Part shown: in pieces, positions 24,263-33,309 of the stretch
Numbering within the stretch: position 1 is the first letter of the stretch
Layout of the letters: every line of letters begins with the position of its first letter
Source: Mucilaginibacter myungsuensis
GTDB taxonomy: Bacteria > Bacteroidota > Bacteroidia > Sphingobacteriales > Sphingobacteriaceae
DNA length: 64,000 nt
Direction: 5' to 3'
Assembly: GCF_015222005.1 (NCBI RefSeq)
Contig: NZ_JADFFL010000005.1
Coordinates: 305,115 to 369,114, forward strand
Translations under genes and position numbers: made by a program
The notes under the pieces: generated by a model
What the model was told of the DNA's origin: nothing
Database searches by the model: none
The model's input: the letters and a program-made list of their open reading frames with translations, nothing else

Positions 24263-26677
24263 ATGGCTAAAAATCTACTCATTGTCGAATCACCGGCCAA
24301 GGCCAAAACCATAGAGGGTTACCTCGGGAAGGACTTTACCGTGAAGTCGAGTTACGGACACATCCGCGACCTGGTGAAGAGCGATGACGCCATTAATATA
24401 GCGTCGAATTTTGAGCAGAAGTACGAAGTACCTGCCGATAAAAAGGCGATCGTTAGCGAATTAAAGAAGTTAGCCAAGGAAGCCGAAACGGTATGGCTCG
24501 CATCCGATGAGGACCGGGAGGGTGAAGCGATCTCCTGGCACTTATTCGAGACCTTAGGACTAAAAGATGCCACTACCAAACGCATCGTGTTCCACGAAAT
24601 AACCAAGCCCGCTATTTTAAAGGCGATAGATAATCCCCGTAAAATAGACTACAATTTAGTTAACGCCCAACAGGCCCGCCGTGTGCTGGATCGCTTAGTA
24701 GGTTTTGAATTGTCGCCCGTATTATGGAAAAAGGTTAAACCGTCGCTCTCGGCAGGCCGTGTACAATCGGTAGCTGTAAGGCTGATCGTTGACCGTGAGC
24801 GCGAGATCAATAAATTTAACGCCGAGGCTGCTTTCCGTATAGCGGCTACTTTCGGTAAAGGCCGTGAGGCTTTTAAAGCAGAACTAAGCGAGCGTTATAG
24901 CAAGCAAGATGATGCTGAAAAGTTCCTGACCGATTGTGTCCCGGCAACCTATAAAGTGAATAGCCTAGACACCAAGCCGGCTAAACGCTCTCCTGCCGCG
25001 CCGTTCACTACCTCTACTTTACAACAAGAGGCAAGCCGCAAGTTGGGTTTCTCGGTATCGAGGACCATGCAGGTCGCCCAAAAGCTATACGAAGCAGGTA
25101 AGATCACCTATATGCGTACCGACTCGGTTAATTTGTCGGATACGGCGATCAACGCTGCAAAAGCACAGATCATTAGCGCTTATGGTGATCAATATTACAC
25201 CATGCGCAAGTACAAAACAAAGTCGGCAAGCGCGCAGGAGGCTCACGAGGCCATCCGCCCTACTTATTTTGATGTGCATACCGTTGATGGTGACAACTCC
25301 GAGAAACGCTTGTACGAACTGATCTGGAAACGTGCCATTGCGTCGCAAATGAGCGAGGCGCAGTTTGAGAAGACCACGGCTAAGATCGGTATATATACCC
25401 GTAAGGAAGAATTGACCGCCAATGGCGAGGTAATGAAATTCGACGGCTTTTTGAAAGTTTATTTAGAGTCACGTGATGACGAGGATAACGAACAAGACGA
25501 CGATAACTCAATGTTGCCACCTTTAGCGGTCGGTCAGGTATTGACTTTGTCAGAGATGACCGCTACCGAGCGCTACTCACGCCCGCCGGCACGTTATGCA
25601 GAAGCAAGTTTGGTAAAGAAGTTAGAAGAGTTAGGCATAGGCCGACCATCTACCTACGCCCCTACCATTAGTACCATCCAGAATCGTGGCTATGTAGTTA
25701 AAGAGGACCGCGATGGCCGCACCCGCGATTTCCGTGTGCTGACATTAAAAGGCGGCAATATCAATAAAGAGACCCGCACTGAGAATACCGGTGCCGAACG
25801 TAATAAATTATTCCCGACCGATATTGGCGCTGTGGTGACCGACTTTTTGGTGCAGTATTTTAACGGCATAGTTGATTTCCACTTTACAGCAGATGTAGAG
25901 GAACAATTTGATAAGATAGCCCAGGGACTGGAAGAATGGACGGATATGATCCGCAAATTCTATCAGCCTTTCCATATAGAGGTAGAGAATACCCTTAAGG
26001 TGGCCGATAGAGCTACCGGCGAACGCGATCTGGGCGTCCACCCTGAAAGTGGCAAAAAGATATCTGTAAGGATAGGTCGTTACGGCCCATTTGTTCAAGT
26101 TGGCGATAACGCGACCGAGGAGGGCGATGAGAAGCCGCTGTACGCAAGCTTACGTGCGGGACAGATGATAGAGACCATCACGCTCGAAGATGCCTTAGAA
26201 CTCTTTAAACTGCCTAAAAAAATAGGCTTCTTTGAGGAGAAGGATATGACCGTAGCTATTGGTAAGTTCGGACCGTACATCCGTCACAATAGTGCATTTT
26301 ATTCTTTGCCTAAAGGTATCGACCCGTTGGACGTAACCGAACCGCAAGCTATCGAGATCATTGAGGCCAAACGCGTGAAAGACGCGGAGCGTTTGATCAA
26401 GACCTTCGACGAGAATCCTGAAGTTAAAATATTGAACGGCCGTTGGGGACCATACATCGAGTTTGAAAAGCTGAACGTTAAGATCCCGAAAGGCAAAGAG
26501 CCTTTGGAGTTGACCTTTGATGAGGTGAAAGCTTTAGCCGACGCTACACCTAAGGACGTTAAAAAAGGACGTTTCGGCAAAGCTGCTCCTAAGGCCGCTG
26601 CGGCTAAAGCGCCAGCTGCTAAAAAAGCCCCTGCAAAGAAAGCTCCGGCTAAGAAAGCTGCGCCTAAAAAGAAATAG
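24263..26677 (+). CDS. topA: DNA topoisomerase I
   Basis: 804-residue type IA topoisomerase that relaxes negatively supercoiled DNA. The N-terminal TOPRIM domain (LLIVESPAKAKTIEGYLG, ASDEDREGEAISWH) is followed by the core with active-site Tyr283 (GKITYMRTDSVNLS) and EAHEAIRPT. The C-terminal part carries topoisomerase repeats of the RYGPFVQVG / KFGPYIRHN / RWGPYIEF type, without recognisable Cys4 zinc fingers. It ends in a Lys-Ala-Pro tail of about 30 residues, histone H1-like and likely DNA-binding. The ATG start gives the usual MAKNLLIVESPAKAK N-terminus. Confidence 0.96.
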   Translation: MAKNLLIVESPAKAKTIEGYLGKDFTVKSSYGHIRDLVKSDDAINIASNFEQKYEVPADKKAIVSELKKLAKEAETVWLASDEDREGEAISWHLFETLGLKDATTKRIVFHEITKPAILKAIDNPRKIDYNLVNAQQARRVLDRLVGFELSPVLWKKVKPSLSAGRVQSVAVRLIVDREREINKFNAEAAFRIAATFGKGREAFKAELSERYSKQDDAEKFLTDCVPATYKVNSLDTKPAKRSPAAPFTTSTLQQEASRKLGFSVSRTMQVAQKLYEAGKITYMRTDSVNLSDTAINAAKAQIISAYGDQYYTMRKYKTKSASAQEAHEAIRPTYFDVHTVDGDNSEKRLYELIWKRAIASQMSEAQFEKTTAKIGIYTRKEELTANGEVMKFDGFLKVYLESRDDEDNEQDDDNSMLPPLAVGQVLTLSEMTATERYSRPPARYAEASLVKKLEELGIGRPSTYAPTISTIQNRGYVVKEDRDGRTRDFRVLTLKGGNINKETRTENTGAERNKLFPTDIGAVVTDFLVQYFNGIVDFHFTADVEEQFDKIAQGLEEWTDMIRKFYQPFHIEVENTLKVADRATGERDLGVHPESGKKISVRIGRYGPFVQVGDNATEEGDEKPLYASLRAGQMIETITLEDALELFKLPKKIGFFEEKDMTVAIGKFGPYIRHNSAFYSLPKGIDPLDVTEPQAIEIIEAKRVKDAERLIKTFDENPEVKILNGRWGPYIEFEKLNVKIPKGKEPLELTFDEVKALADATPKDVKKGRFGKAAPKAAAAKAPAAKKAPAKKAPAKKAAPKKK

Positions 26678-26687
26678 TTTAGTGACA

Positions 26688-26760
26688 GGTGATCAGTTAA
26701 CCAGTGACCAGTTGGGTTTGGTGCTAACTGATCACCGGTTAACCGATCAACTGATCACAG
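26688..26760. repeat. TGATCAGTTAACC-type repeat with hairpin
   Basis: GGTGATCAGTTA (26688-26699) and TAACTGATCACC (26725-26736) form a perfect 12-bp inverted repeat; further partial copies continue to 26760. Related copies lie at 27175-27207, 58388-58488 and 60948-61009. It separates topA from the next gene and could end or attenuate transcription. Confidence 0.75.
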
Positions 26761-26763
26761 AGT

Positions 26764-27171
26764 ATGAAAAAAGATCTACCAGCAAATATTGTAGAGGACG
26801 TAGCCGTTGTGGTGGCTTTGGAGAAAGAAAGCCCTGAGTTTAGGACCTGGTACGTTTACCTGATCAATCTGAAAGATCAGCCGATAGAGAACGTGCTGAT
26901 CACATCTAAAGGATACGGCGAAAAGGATGGTGAGCAGGTAAAGACCTCTACCCTGCGCCATATGTTCCCGGCTGTGGACGGTCAAGGTTTTAAACTGATA
27001 GAACCCATTGCCGAAGAAACCTTTGGACTGACCAATGAATATTGGGTAAGCTATTACATCGGTCGCGAGATATTTGATAAAAAGTTCATCTTCCTGCCCG
27101 AGAGCATCATCGAGGCCAATTTTATTAAGTTGCCTATACTGAATAAGGTTGGCGTGATGGTGGGGAAGTGA
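26764..27171 (+). CDS. Conserved-looking hypothetical protein
   Basis: 135 residues, soluble, no signal peptide. Mixed alpha/beta composition with VAVVVALEKESPEFRTWYVYLINLKDQPIENVLI near the start and YIGREIFDKKFIFLPESI near the end. I recognise this as a type of short protein that recurs in Sphingobacteriaceae but cannot assign a function. It follows topA after a TGATCAGTTA repeat and precedes a small hypothetical gene, so a loose topA-linked unit is possible. Confidence 0.7.
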   Translation: MKKDLPANIVEDVAVVVALEKESPEFRTWYVYLINLKDQPIENVLITSKGYGEKDGEQVKTSTLRHMFPAVDGQGFKLIEPIAEETFGLTNEYWVSYYIGREIFDKKFIFLPESIIEANFIKLPILNKVGVMVGK

Positions 27172-27211
27172 TTTTCAGTGACCAGACATCAGTTAATTAG
27201 TGAACAGTTTC

Positions 27212-27454
27212 ATGAACGAATACGTCATTGAGTTTGATAGCTGGGAATGCGCAGAAAAATTCGAGGTTCACTTAGAACCCGAGGGGACCCCTTTTTATGC
27301 AAACTTTGGAACGAAACTAAGATTTGTTGCCACTTGCGACCGGCCGTTTACTTGGACAGCCAGATTGAGTAAAGGCGAGATTATCCAATTGTACCCAGTT
27401 CACGACGGAGACGCAGATATCTCTGTTTATGAAGATGGGATACTTATTTACTGA
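27212..27454 (+). CDS. Small hypothetical protein
   Basis: 80 residues from the ATG at 27212; the in-frame GTG at 27200 lies in repeat sequence and is less likely. The sequence is acidic and looks like a small beta-sheet domain (FEVHLEPEGTPFYANFGTKLRFVATCDRPFTWTARL). No family recognised. Convergent with the glycosyltransferase gene, 11 bases apart. Confidence 0.55.
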   Translation: MNEYVIEFDSWECAEKFEVHLEPEGTPFYANFGTKLRFVATCDRPFTWTARLSKGEIIQLYPVHDGDADISVYEDGILIY

Positions 27455-27465
27455 TAATTAATATT

Positions 27466-28194
27466 TTAGCGATAATTCGCCAACATCCCATACTTCAAAA
27501 TACACCATATCGCCCTAAAGCCATCTTTCCAGCCGATCTTTTTACCTTCCTCGTAAGTTCGCCCGTAATAAGATATGCCTACTTCATAGATGCGTATTTT
27601 AGGGATACGGGCTATTTTTAAGGTCACCTCTGGTTCAAAACCAAAACGCTTTTCCTGTAATTTCAGTCCTTGCACCATTTCGGTATTAAAGAGCTTGTAG
27701 CAGGTCTCCATATCCGTCAGGTTAAGGTTGGCGAACATATTTGTTGCGAACGTTAGCCATCGATTACCTATGGTATGCCAAAAGAACAGGATGCGGTGCG
27801 GATTTGCCCCCATAAAGCGGGATCCGTAAACTACATCTGCAAAACCATTTACTACCGGTTTAAGCAGGTCGTTGTACTCGGCGGGGTCGTATTCAAGGTC
27901 GGCGTCTTGAATGATCAGGTATTCGCCGGTAGCTTGTTGGATCCCGGTATGTAGGGCCGCTCCTTTGCCTTTGTTTATTTCGTGCTTGAAGTATTGGATA
28001 TCCAGTTCGGGGTTGGCCGCGCGGTAGTCGGCTATCGCTTGTTCGGTATGATCAGTAGAATGATCGTTAACAATGATCATCTCTTTTTGGATGCCGTTGA
28101 TGAGGGCTACCTCTTTCACCTTGTTCAATATCAAATGGATAGTATTACCCTCGTTATACGCAGGGATAATGATGGAGAGGCGGGTGATGCTCAT
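27466..28194 (-). CDS. Glycosyltransferase family 2 (dolichyl-phosphate mannosyltransferase-like)
   Basis: 242 residues from the ATG at 28194, preferred over a start 15 codons upstream because it begins right before the family's opening strand (LSIIIPAYNEGNTI). GT-A fold motifs: NDHSTDHTEQAI, the DAD-like metal site IQDADLEYDPAEY, and YGSRFMG. There is no C-terminal membrane domain, as in DPM1-like polyprenyl-phosphate sugar transferases. It probably loads a lipid carrier with sugar for envelope glycans; donor and acceptor are unknown. Confidence 0.9.
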   Translation of the reverse strand: MSITRLSIIIPAYNEGNTIHLILNKVKEVALINGIQKEMIIVNDHSTDHTEQAIADYRAANPELDIQYFKHEINKGKGAALHTGIQQATGEYLIIQDADLEYDPAEYNDLLKPVVNGFADVVYGSRFMGANPHRILFFWHTIGNRWLTFATNMFANLNLTDMETCYKLFNTEMVQGLKLQEKRFGFEPEVTLKIARIPKIRIYEVGISYYGRTYEEGKKIGWKDGFRAIWCILKYGMLANYR

Positions 28195-28324
28195 CGGTAT
28201 TAGGGGGAACTCGCTTTTTTGTGAGTTCAAAAATAGCATTTTTCTGATCAGTTCATCGTTGGTAGTTCATAGATCATGGTTGCGCTAAATTATGTACTTT
28301 GGCAAAGCTAATAATATCTGATAC

Positions 28325-29032
28325 ATGCTCGAACAACTGGATCTGCTCAACCTAATGGTACTTGATATTGAGACCGTGCCGCAATACGCCACGCACGATG
28401 AACTACCCCAACACATGCAAAAACTTTGGGATGCCAAAACACAACATCAGCGCAAGGAGGTAAGTTCGGCAGAGTTTTATGAGCGGGCGGGTATTTGGGC
28501 CGAGTTCGGTAAGATCGTTTGTATATCGGTCGGTGTGTTCACTAAAGATATCCCTACCGGCTTCAGGGTAAAATCATTTGCCGGGCATGATGAGCGGGAA
28601 CTGTTGGTCAAATTCGCACTGATGCTGAAAGACCGCTCCCGTAATCTGGTGCTATGCGCGCACAATGGTAAAGAGTTCGACTTTCCGTATATCTGCCGCC
28701 GTATGCTCATCCACGGCATCAAGCTACCCGAGCAATTAGAGATAGCAGGTAAAAAGCCTTGGGAGATCAACCATATCGATACCATGGAACTTTGGAAATT
28801 CGGCGATTATAAAAGTTACACATCGCTTAGTTTGCTTACCGCAATATTTGATATCCCTACCCCTAAGGACGATATCGACGGCAGCCAGGTTGGAGATGTA
28901 TATTGGAAAGATGATCAACTGGAGCGGATCTGTACCTACTGCCAAAAGGATGTGGTGGCTACAGCGCAATTACTCCGACGTTTTCGAGGGCAGGACCTGA
29001 TCGGGGATGATAATATTACGATAGTGGAGTAG
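28325..29032 (+). CDS. 3'-5' exonuclease related to the DNA polymerase B proofreading domain
   Basis: 235 residues of the DnaQ-like superfamily, PF10108-type. The ExoI motif is LDIETVP (about 18-24), the ExoII region CAHNGKEFDFPY, and the ExoIII motif TYCQKDVVATAQLL. These supply the acidic metal ligands of the DEDD nucleases. There is no polymerase domain. A role in DNA repair or nucleic-acid turnover is inferred. It is divergent from the glycosyltransferase gene. Confidence 0.88.
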   Translation: MLEQLDLLNLMVLDIETVPQYATHDELPQHMQKLWDAKTQHQRKEVSSAEFYERAGIWAEFGKIVCISVGVFTKDIPTGFRVKSFAGHDERELLVKFALMLKDRSRNLVLCAHNGKEFDFPYICRRMLIHGIKLPEQLEIAGKKPWEINHIDTMELWKFGDYKSYTSLSLLTAIFDIPTPKDDIDGSQVGDVYWKDDQLERICTYCQKDVVATAQLLRRFRGQDLIGDDNITIVE

Positions 29033-29108
29033 TCCCCCTCACTCCTTTTCCGCCTATCAACCTAAAGTCATATTGGATCTTAGCCGATAGTTTTTAGTCT
29101 ACCAGCAT

Positions 29109-29116
29109 TATCTTTG
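29109..29116 (+). promoter_or_regulatory. -7 promoter element of the DUF3050 gene
   Basis: TATCTTTG, exact TAnnTTTG, leaving a leader of about 19 bases before the ATG at 29136. Confidence 0.5.
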
Positions 29117-29135
29117 CCCACTTTAATATAAGGCA

Positions 29136-29927
29136 ATGCAGAGTAACAGAATAGACACCCTAAAAGCCGCAATTGAACCATTAAGGCAGCAACTGATCAG
29201 CCACCCGCTGTATCAAAACATCTCATCGCTTGATGAATTGCACCTGTTTATGGAGCAACACATTTTTGCCGTTTGGGATTTTATGTCATTGTTGAAAGCC
29301 TTGCAGCAGAACCTTACCTGCACTACTACCCCGTGGATGCCGGTGGGCAATGCCAACACCCGCTACCTGATCAACGAGATAGTGACCGGCGAGGAAAGTG
29401 ATATCGATATCGAAGGCAACCGCACCAGCCACTTTGAGCTTTATTTAAAGGCGATGACCCAAGCCGGAAGTCCGGCGGCTGGCATCGATAACCTTTTTAA
29501 TGTATTAGCGGATGGCAAAAACATTGATGAGGCCTTGATGATCGCTGACATCCCTGAGTCGTCACGCGCTTTTATGCGCCATACTTTTGATGTTATTGCG
29601 GGTGGTAAACCACACGTTCAGGCGGCGGTGTTTACCTTCGGTCGCGAGGACCTGATACCTGGGATCTTTATCAGCATGGTAAAGGGTATCGCCAATAAAT
29701 TCCCGGGCAAGGTAGACCTGTTCATTTATTACCTGGAGCGCCATATTGAAGTGGACGGCGATCACCACTCGCACCTGGCTTATGAAATGACCGCCGAACT
29801 TTGTGGCGACGACGATGCCAAATGGCAGGAAGCTGCCGACGCCGTAACAGAAGCCCTGCAAATGCGCATTAAACTTTGGAACGGTATTTTACAGACCATT
29901 ACCGAAGGCTCTACACAACTGGCTTAA
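29136..29927 (+). CDS. DUF3050 family protein (heme oxygenase-like fold)
   Basis: 263 residues matching DUF3050, a helical family of the heme oxygenase / TenA-like superfamily. Visible features are [47 protein letters not shown] and the C-terminal [26 protein letters not shown], whose His and acidic residues could bind a di-metal centre. No experimentally defined activity is known to me. It is monocistronic with its own promoter, convergent with a small lipoprotein gene. Confidence 0.85.
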   Translation: MQSNRIDTLKAAIEPLRQQLISHPLYQNISSLDELHLFMEQHIFAVWDFMSLLKALQQNLTCTTTPWMPVGNANTRYLINEIVTGEESDIDIEGNRTSHFELYLKAMTQAGSPAAGIDNLFNVLADGKNIDEALMIADIPESSRAFMRHTFDVIAGGKPHVQAAVFTFGREDLIPGIFISMVKGIANKFPGKVDLFIYYLERHIEVDGDHHSHLAYEMTAELCGDDDAKWQEAADAVTEALQMRIKLWNGILQTITEGSTQLA

Positions 29928-29935
29928 ACAAGCCG

Positions 29936-30247
29936 CTATCTTGCTCTAACCGAGCTTACCTCCAGTAACACTGGGCCGCCTTCTACAGGGTAACCATTTA
30001 CTCGTTTTCCGGTAATGGTAACGGTCTTGTCGTTATAAGCTTCAAGCTTAACAGTACTGCTCCTCAAACTGAAGGTGCGGTTACCTATGCCGATGGTGTG
30101 CGTACCGTATTGGTAAGTGGTCGGCCCTTGCACTTCGAGCACGCCAGTGATCATCACTGTACCCGCAGGTTGTTGTTCGGTAGTATCCTTTTTGCATCCG
30201 GCTTCTACTAAGGCCGCAAACAGGATGGTGTATAATGTTGCTTTCAT
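29936..30247 (-). CDS. Small putative lipoprotein
   Basis: 103 residues. A hydrophobic N-terminus is followed by Cys18 (LFAALVEAGCKKD). The Cys and the trailing charged residues suggest lipoprotein export, but Glu at position -3 departs from the usual lipobox, so lipidation is uncertain. The rest is a small beta-rich domain (MITGVLEVQGPTTYQYGTHTIGIG). Function unknown. It lies 31 bases downstream of the PabC-like gene on the same strand and may be cotranscribed. Confidence 0.65.
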   Translation of the reverse strand: MKATLYTILFAALVEAGCKKDTTEQQPAGTVMITGVLEVQGPTTYQYGTHTIGIGNRTFSLRSSTVKLEAYNDKTVTITGKRVNGYPVEGGPVLLEVSSVRAR

Positions 30248-30278
30248 AATTGGGATTACGAAAGCGTTGTTGGGATCG

Positions 30279-31115
30279 CTACAGTTTATTCAACTCGTCC
30301 ATCAACTCCTTGCTTATCTTGTTAAAATAGCGTTTAACGCCGTACCCCATCACCCATTGTATGCCTTTAACAGCGTTGGTCAGGAAAACCTCATCAGCCT
30401 CGTAAAGGATCTCGGGGTTGATCTGGGCCTCTGTCACCGGGATTTGTAAACTCAGGGCCAAGTTGATCACTACCTGCCGCATTACGCCTTCTACGCAACC
30501 TTCGCTTAGCGCCGGGGTGTAAAGGTGGTTCTTATATAGCACGAACACATTCGAGCTGCTTGCCTCGCACAGCAATTTATTTTGATTGATGATAAACACA
30601 TCATCCAACTTGTTCTGACTTTTGTGGATGCCGGCCATTACATACACCAGCGAGTTGCATGATTTTACGTTCGACAAGAAATTGAGCGGCTTACCCAGAT
30701 CCAGGAACACATCCATGATCAGGCCTTTATCATTCAGAAAGTAACGCGGCTCTTCCATGGGCTGCATTTCAAAACAGAAGCCCATTTTGTTTTGAACGGG
30801 AGTGTATAGTCCGGTCGAGTCACGGTAGACGGTCAGGCGTACCCGGCCGTGCTTAAATTTATTGCGGATGGCCAGGCTTTCGGTACGATCACGTAAAAAC
30901 CAGGCATCCATTTGCGAATAGCCGTCTATTTTAAGCGCTTTCATTCCGCGTTGCAGGCGGTCGGCATGCAGATCGGCAAATTTAAGCTGGCCTTTCATTA
31001 AACGCATGCTCTCGAACAGGCCATCGCCGTATTTAAAACCACGGTTATCGGTGCTTAGCAGCTTGGTATCGGCAAAAACTATCTCGTCGTTGAAATTAAT
31101 GAATGGAGTACTCAT
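30279..31115 (-). CDS. Class IV aminotransferase family, probable aminodeoxychorismate lyase
   Basis: 278-residue PLP-fold type IV protein. FKYGDGLFESMRLMKG near the N-terminus and the Schiff-base Lys151 (SNVKSCNSLVYVMAG) are typical; LCEASSSNVFVL and SEGCVEGVMRQVVI are family hallmarks. The short length and GDGLFES motif fit PabC-type 4-amino-4-deoxychorismate lyase, which makes p-aminobenzoate for folate; branched-chain or D-amino acid transaminase is the alternative. A PabB-like gene is present in the window at 43440. It is 21 bases downstream of the pseudouridine synthase gene. Confidence 0.8.
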   Translation of the reverse strand: MSTPFINFNDEIVFADTKLLSTDNRGFKYGDGLFESMRLMKGQLKFADLHADRLQRGMKALKIDGYSQMDAWFLRDRTESLAIRNKFKHGRVRLTVYRDSTGLYTPVQNKMGFCFEMQPMEEPRYFLNDKGLIMDVFLDLGKPLNFLSNVKSCNSLVYVMAGIHKSQNKLDDVFIINQNKLLCEASSSNVFVLYKNHLYTPALSEGCVEGVMRQVVINLALSLQIPVTEAQINPEILYEADEVFLTNAVKGIQWVMGYGVKRYFNKISKELMDELNKL

Positions 31116-31136
31116 CTATCTATCAATAACAACTTT

Positions 31137-32177
31137 TTAACCATTTTGATGTGCGGCGACCGAAGTATAATTGCGCCATTTCAGCAATACCGACTCAAAG
31201 TCCTGTGGTAAAGGTGCTTCAAAAAGCAGTTGCTCTTTTTTAGATGGATGCTTAAAACCGAGGCTTTGGGCATGCAGAGCCTGGCGCGGCATCAGCTCAA
31301 AACAGTTCTCTACAAATTGCTTGTATTTGCTAAATACCGTACCTTTCAGGATCTTATCGCCTCCATAGGTCGCATCGCTGAACAGCGGGTGACCGATATG
31401 TTTCATGTGGGCACGGATCTGGTGGGTGCGGCCTGTCTCTAACTGGCATTCGATCAGCGTCACATAGCCCATGCGTTCTAAAACCCTGTAATGCGTTACC
31501 GACCATTTACCTTTCTCCTCGTCGTCGTAAATGGACATTACCCGGCGATCGGCAATACTACGGCCAATGTATCCGGTCACGGTGCCGTCCTCGGGCAGGT
31601 CGCCCCAAACCAAGGCGATATATTTGCGCTGGATGGTATGCTCAAAAAACTGGCGGGCAAGGTAGGTCATGGAGCGCTCGTTCTTGCTGATCAGCAACAG
31701 CCCCGAGGTATCCTTATCAATGCGGTGCACCAATCCCGGCCGGCCATCGTTACCCGGCAAGGTAGGTAACTGCTGAAAGTGGTAAACCAAGGCATTTACC
31801 AGCGTACCCGAGTAGTTGTTAAAACCCGGATGCACCACCATGCCTGCATCCTTATTTACAATAAGCACGTCGTCATCCTCGTAAACAATATTGATGGGGA
31901 TATTTTCGGGATAAACTTCGGTATCGCGAGGCGGGTGTGGCAACACAATGGATATCACATCCAACGGTTTAACTTTGTAGCTGGCCTTAATGGGCTTATC
32001 ATTGACCAGTACGTTGCCGGCATCAATAGCGTTCTGTATCCGGTTGCGCGATGCGTTCTCGATGCGGTGCATCAGGAACTTATCTATACGCAATAGCGAC
32101 TGTCCTTTGTCAACAACAACCCTTAAATGTTCGTAAAAGTCCTGTTCTTCAATATCTTGCGGGCTGTTATTATTCAT
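31137..32177 (-). CDS. RluA-family pseudouridine synthase (RluD-like)
   Basis: 346 residues. An N-terminal S4 domain (about 28-80, LLRIDKFLMHRIENASRNRIQNAIDAGNVLVNDKP) precedes the catalytic domain with HRIDKDTSGLLLISK, in which Asp154 is the nucleophile. RluD-type enzymes convert uridines of 23S rRNA helix 69 to pseudouridine; the exact target here is inferred. A -7 element (TATTTTTG) lies 10 bases before the ATG on the minus strand. The PabC-like gene follows in the same direction. Confidence 0.92.
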   Translation of the reverse strand: MNNNSPQDIEEQDFYEHLRVVVDKGQSLLRIDKFLMHRIENASRNRIQNAIDAGNVLVNDKPIKASYKVKPLDVISIVLPHPPRDTEVYPENIPINIVYEDDDVLIVNKDAGMVVHPGFNNYSGTLVNALVYHFQQLPTLPGNDGRPGLVHRIDKDTSGLLLISKNERSMTYLARQFFEHTIQRKYIALVWGDLPEDGTVTGYIGRSIADRRVMSIYDDEEKGKWSVTHYRVLERMGYVTLIECQLETGRTHQIRAHMKHIGHPLFSDATYGGDKILKGTVFSKYKQFVENCFELMPRQALHAQSLGFKHPSKKEQLLFEAPLPQDFESVLLKWRNYTSVAAHQNG

Positions 32178-32250
32178 ATTTCGAGTGCAAAAATACTTGT
32201 TTTTTTATTGCAAATAGTTCACCTTTACAACACAATTAAAAAAACCTTTC

Positions 32251-33300
32251 ATGAAAAAACTCTACTCTGCATTATTTGTTGCGGCCTCTTTAATTTGCGC
32301 ACAGAAGGCCAGCGCACAGGACGAATTCGGCGACCTTTTTAAAGGCGGCCCGGGTGACGTTAACAAGTTGCTGAACGCTTACACCAAACCGCTTTTTAAA
32401 GGCTTTGGCAACGGCTTGAATGGCGGCTGGACCAACACGGCCAAAACCCTAGATCTGCTGCATTTTGACATCAGGATAAGCGCCACTGCCAGTATCGTAG
32501 CTGATGCCGATAAAGCTTTCGACATTAACTCCTTGGGCTTAGCGAACATTAAACCAACCAATTCTGGTCAAAGCACCGCAGCGACATTTGGTGGCAATGA
32601 GAACCTGCAAACCGGCATTACTTATACCGACCCAAGTAATCCATTGGCAAAATTTAGCACTACATTGCCTGGTGGTGTATCGCAATACATCCCTGCGCCA
32701 CAAGTACAGGTGACCGTCGGTTTGATCAAACATACCGACGTGACCGTGCGTTTTTTCCCTGAGACAAAGATTAGCGACGACGCCGGCAAAGTGGGCATGA
32801 TAGGCTTTGGCTTAAAGCATAACATTGCGGGTACGTTTAAAACCCTTCCGTTCGATCTTGCTGTTGCCCTTGGTTACACCCGTTTAAAATATGACAAAGC
32901 GTTAGAAGTACGCCCTGAGGCTAACAACGCCGGCGTTAGCGGTAACCAAAACTACGCCGACCAACGCATTGAAGGCCACTTCAGCGGCTGGAATGCGCAA
33001 CTGATCATCTCTAAAAAATTATTGTTCTTTACGCCGTTCGCATCTGTAGGTTACCTGACCAGCAAAACCGATGTTGGCTTGAAAGGCAATTTCCCTTTTG
33101 TGACCGGTGCTAACGTTGCCGGCCGCCCAAGCTACACTGTATTTACAGACCCGATCAGCATCGCCGGAACAGGTGTGAGTGTAGATGGCTTGCGTGCCGA
33201 CCTTGGTTTCCAAATAAAAATACCTGTACTGCGCTTATACGGATCGTACAGCTTTGCCGAATATCAATCTGCTAACGTGGGTATCGGCTTTGGTTTCTAA
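32251..33300 (+). CDS. DUF6588 family outer-membrane-type protein
   Basis: 349 residues with a signal peptide (MKKLYSALFVAASLICAQKASA, about 1-22). The mature part is Gly/Ala-rich with alternating beta segments (VTVGLIKHTDVTVRFFPE, LIISKKLLFFTPFASVGYL) and ends in GIGFGF, with a terminal aromatic residue as in outer-membrane beta-barrels. It fits the Bacteroidota DUF6588 family. A role as porin-like or structural outer-membrane protein is inferred only. The deaminase gene starts 9 bases after its stop. Confidence 0.82.
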   Translation: MKKLYSALFVAASLICAQKASAQDEFGDLFKGGPGDVNKLLNAYTKPLFKGFGNGLNGGWTNTAKTLDLLHFDIRISATASIVADADKAFDINSLGLANIKPTNSGQSTAATFGGNENLQTGITYTDPSNPLAKFSTTLPGGVSQYIPAPQVQVTVGLIKHTDVTVRFFPETKISDDAGKVGMIGFGLKHNIAGTFKTLPFDLAVALGYTRLKYDKALEVRPEANNAGVSGNQNYADQRIEGHFSGWNAQLIISKKLLFFTPFASVGYLTSKTDVGLKGNFPFVTGANVAGRPSYTVFTDPISIAGTGVSVDGLRADLGFQIKIPVLRLYGSYSFAEYQSANVGIGFGF

Positions 33301-33309
33301 ATTTGTAGG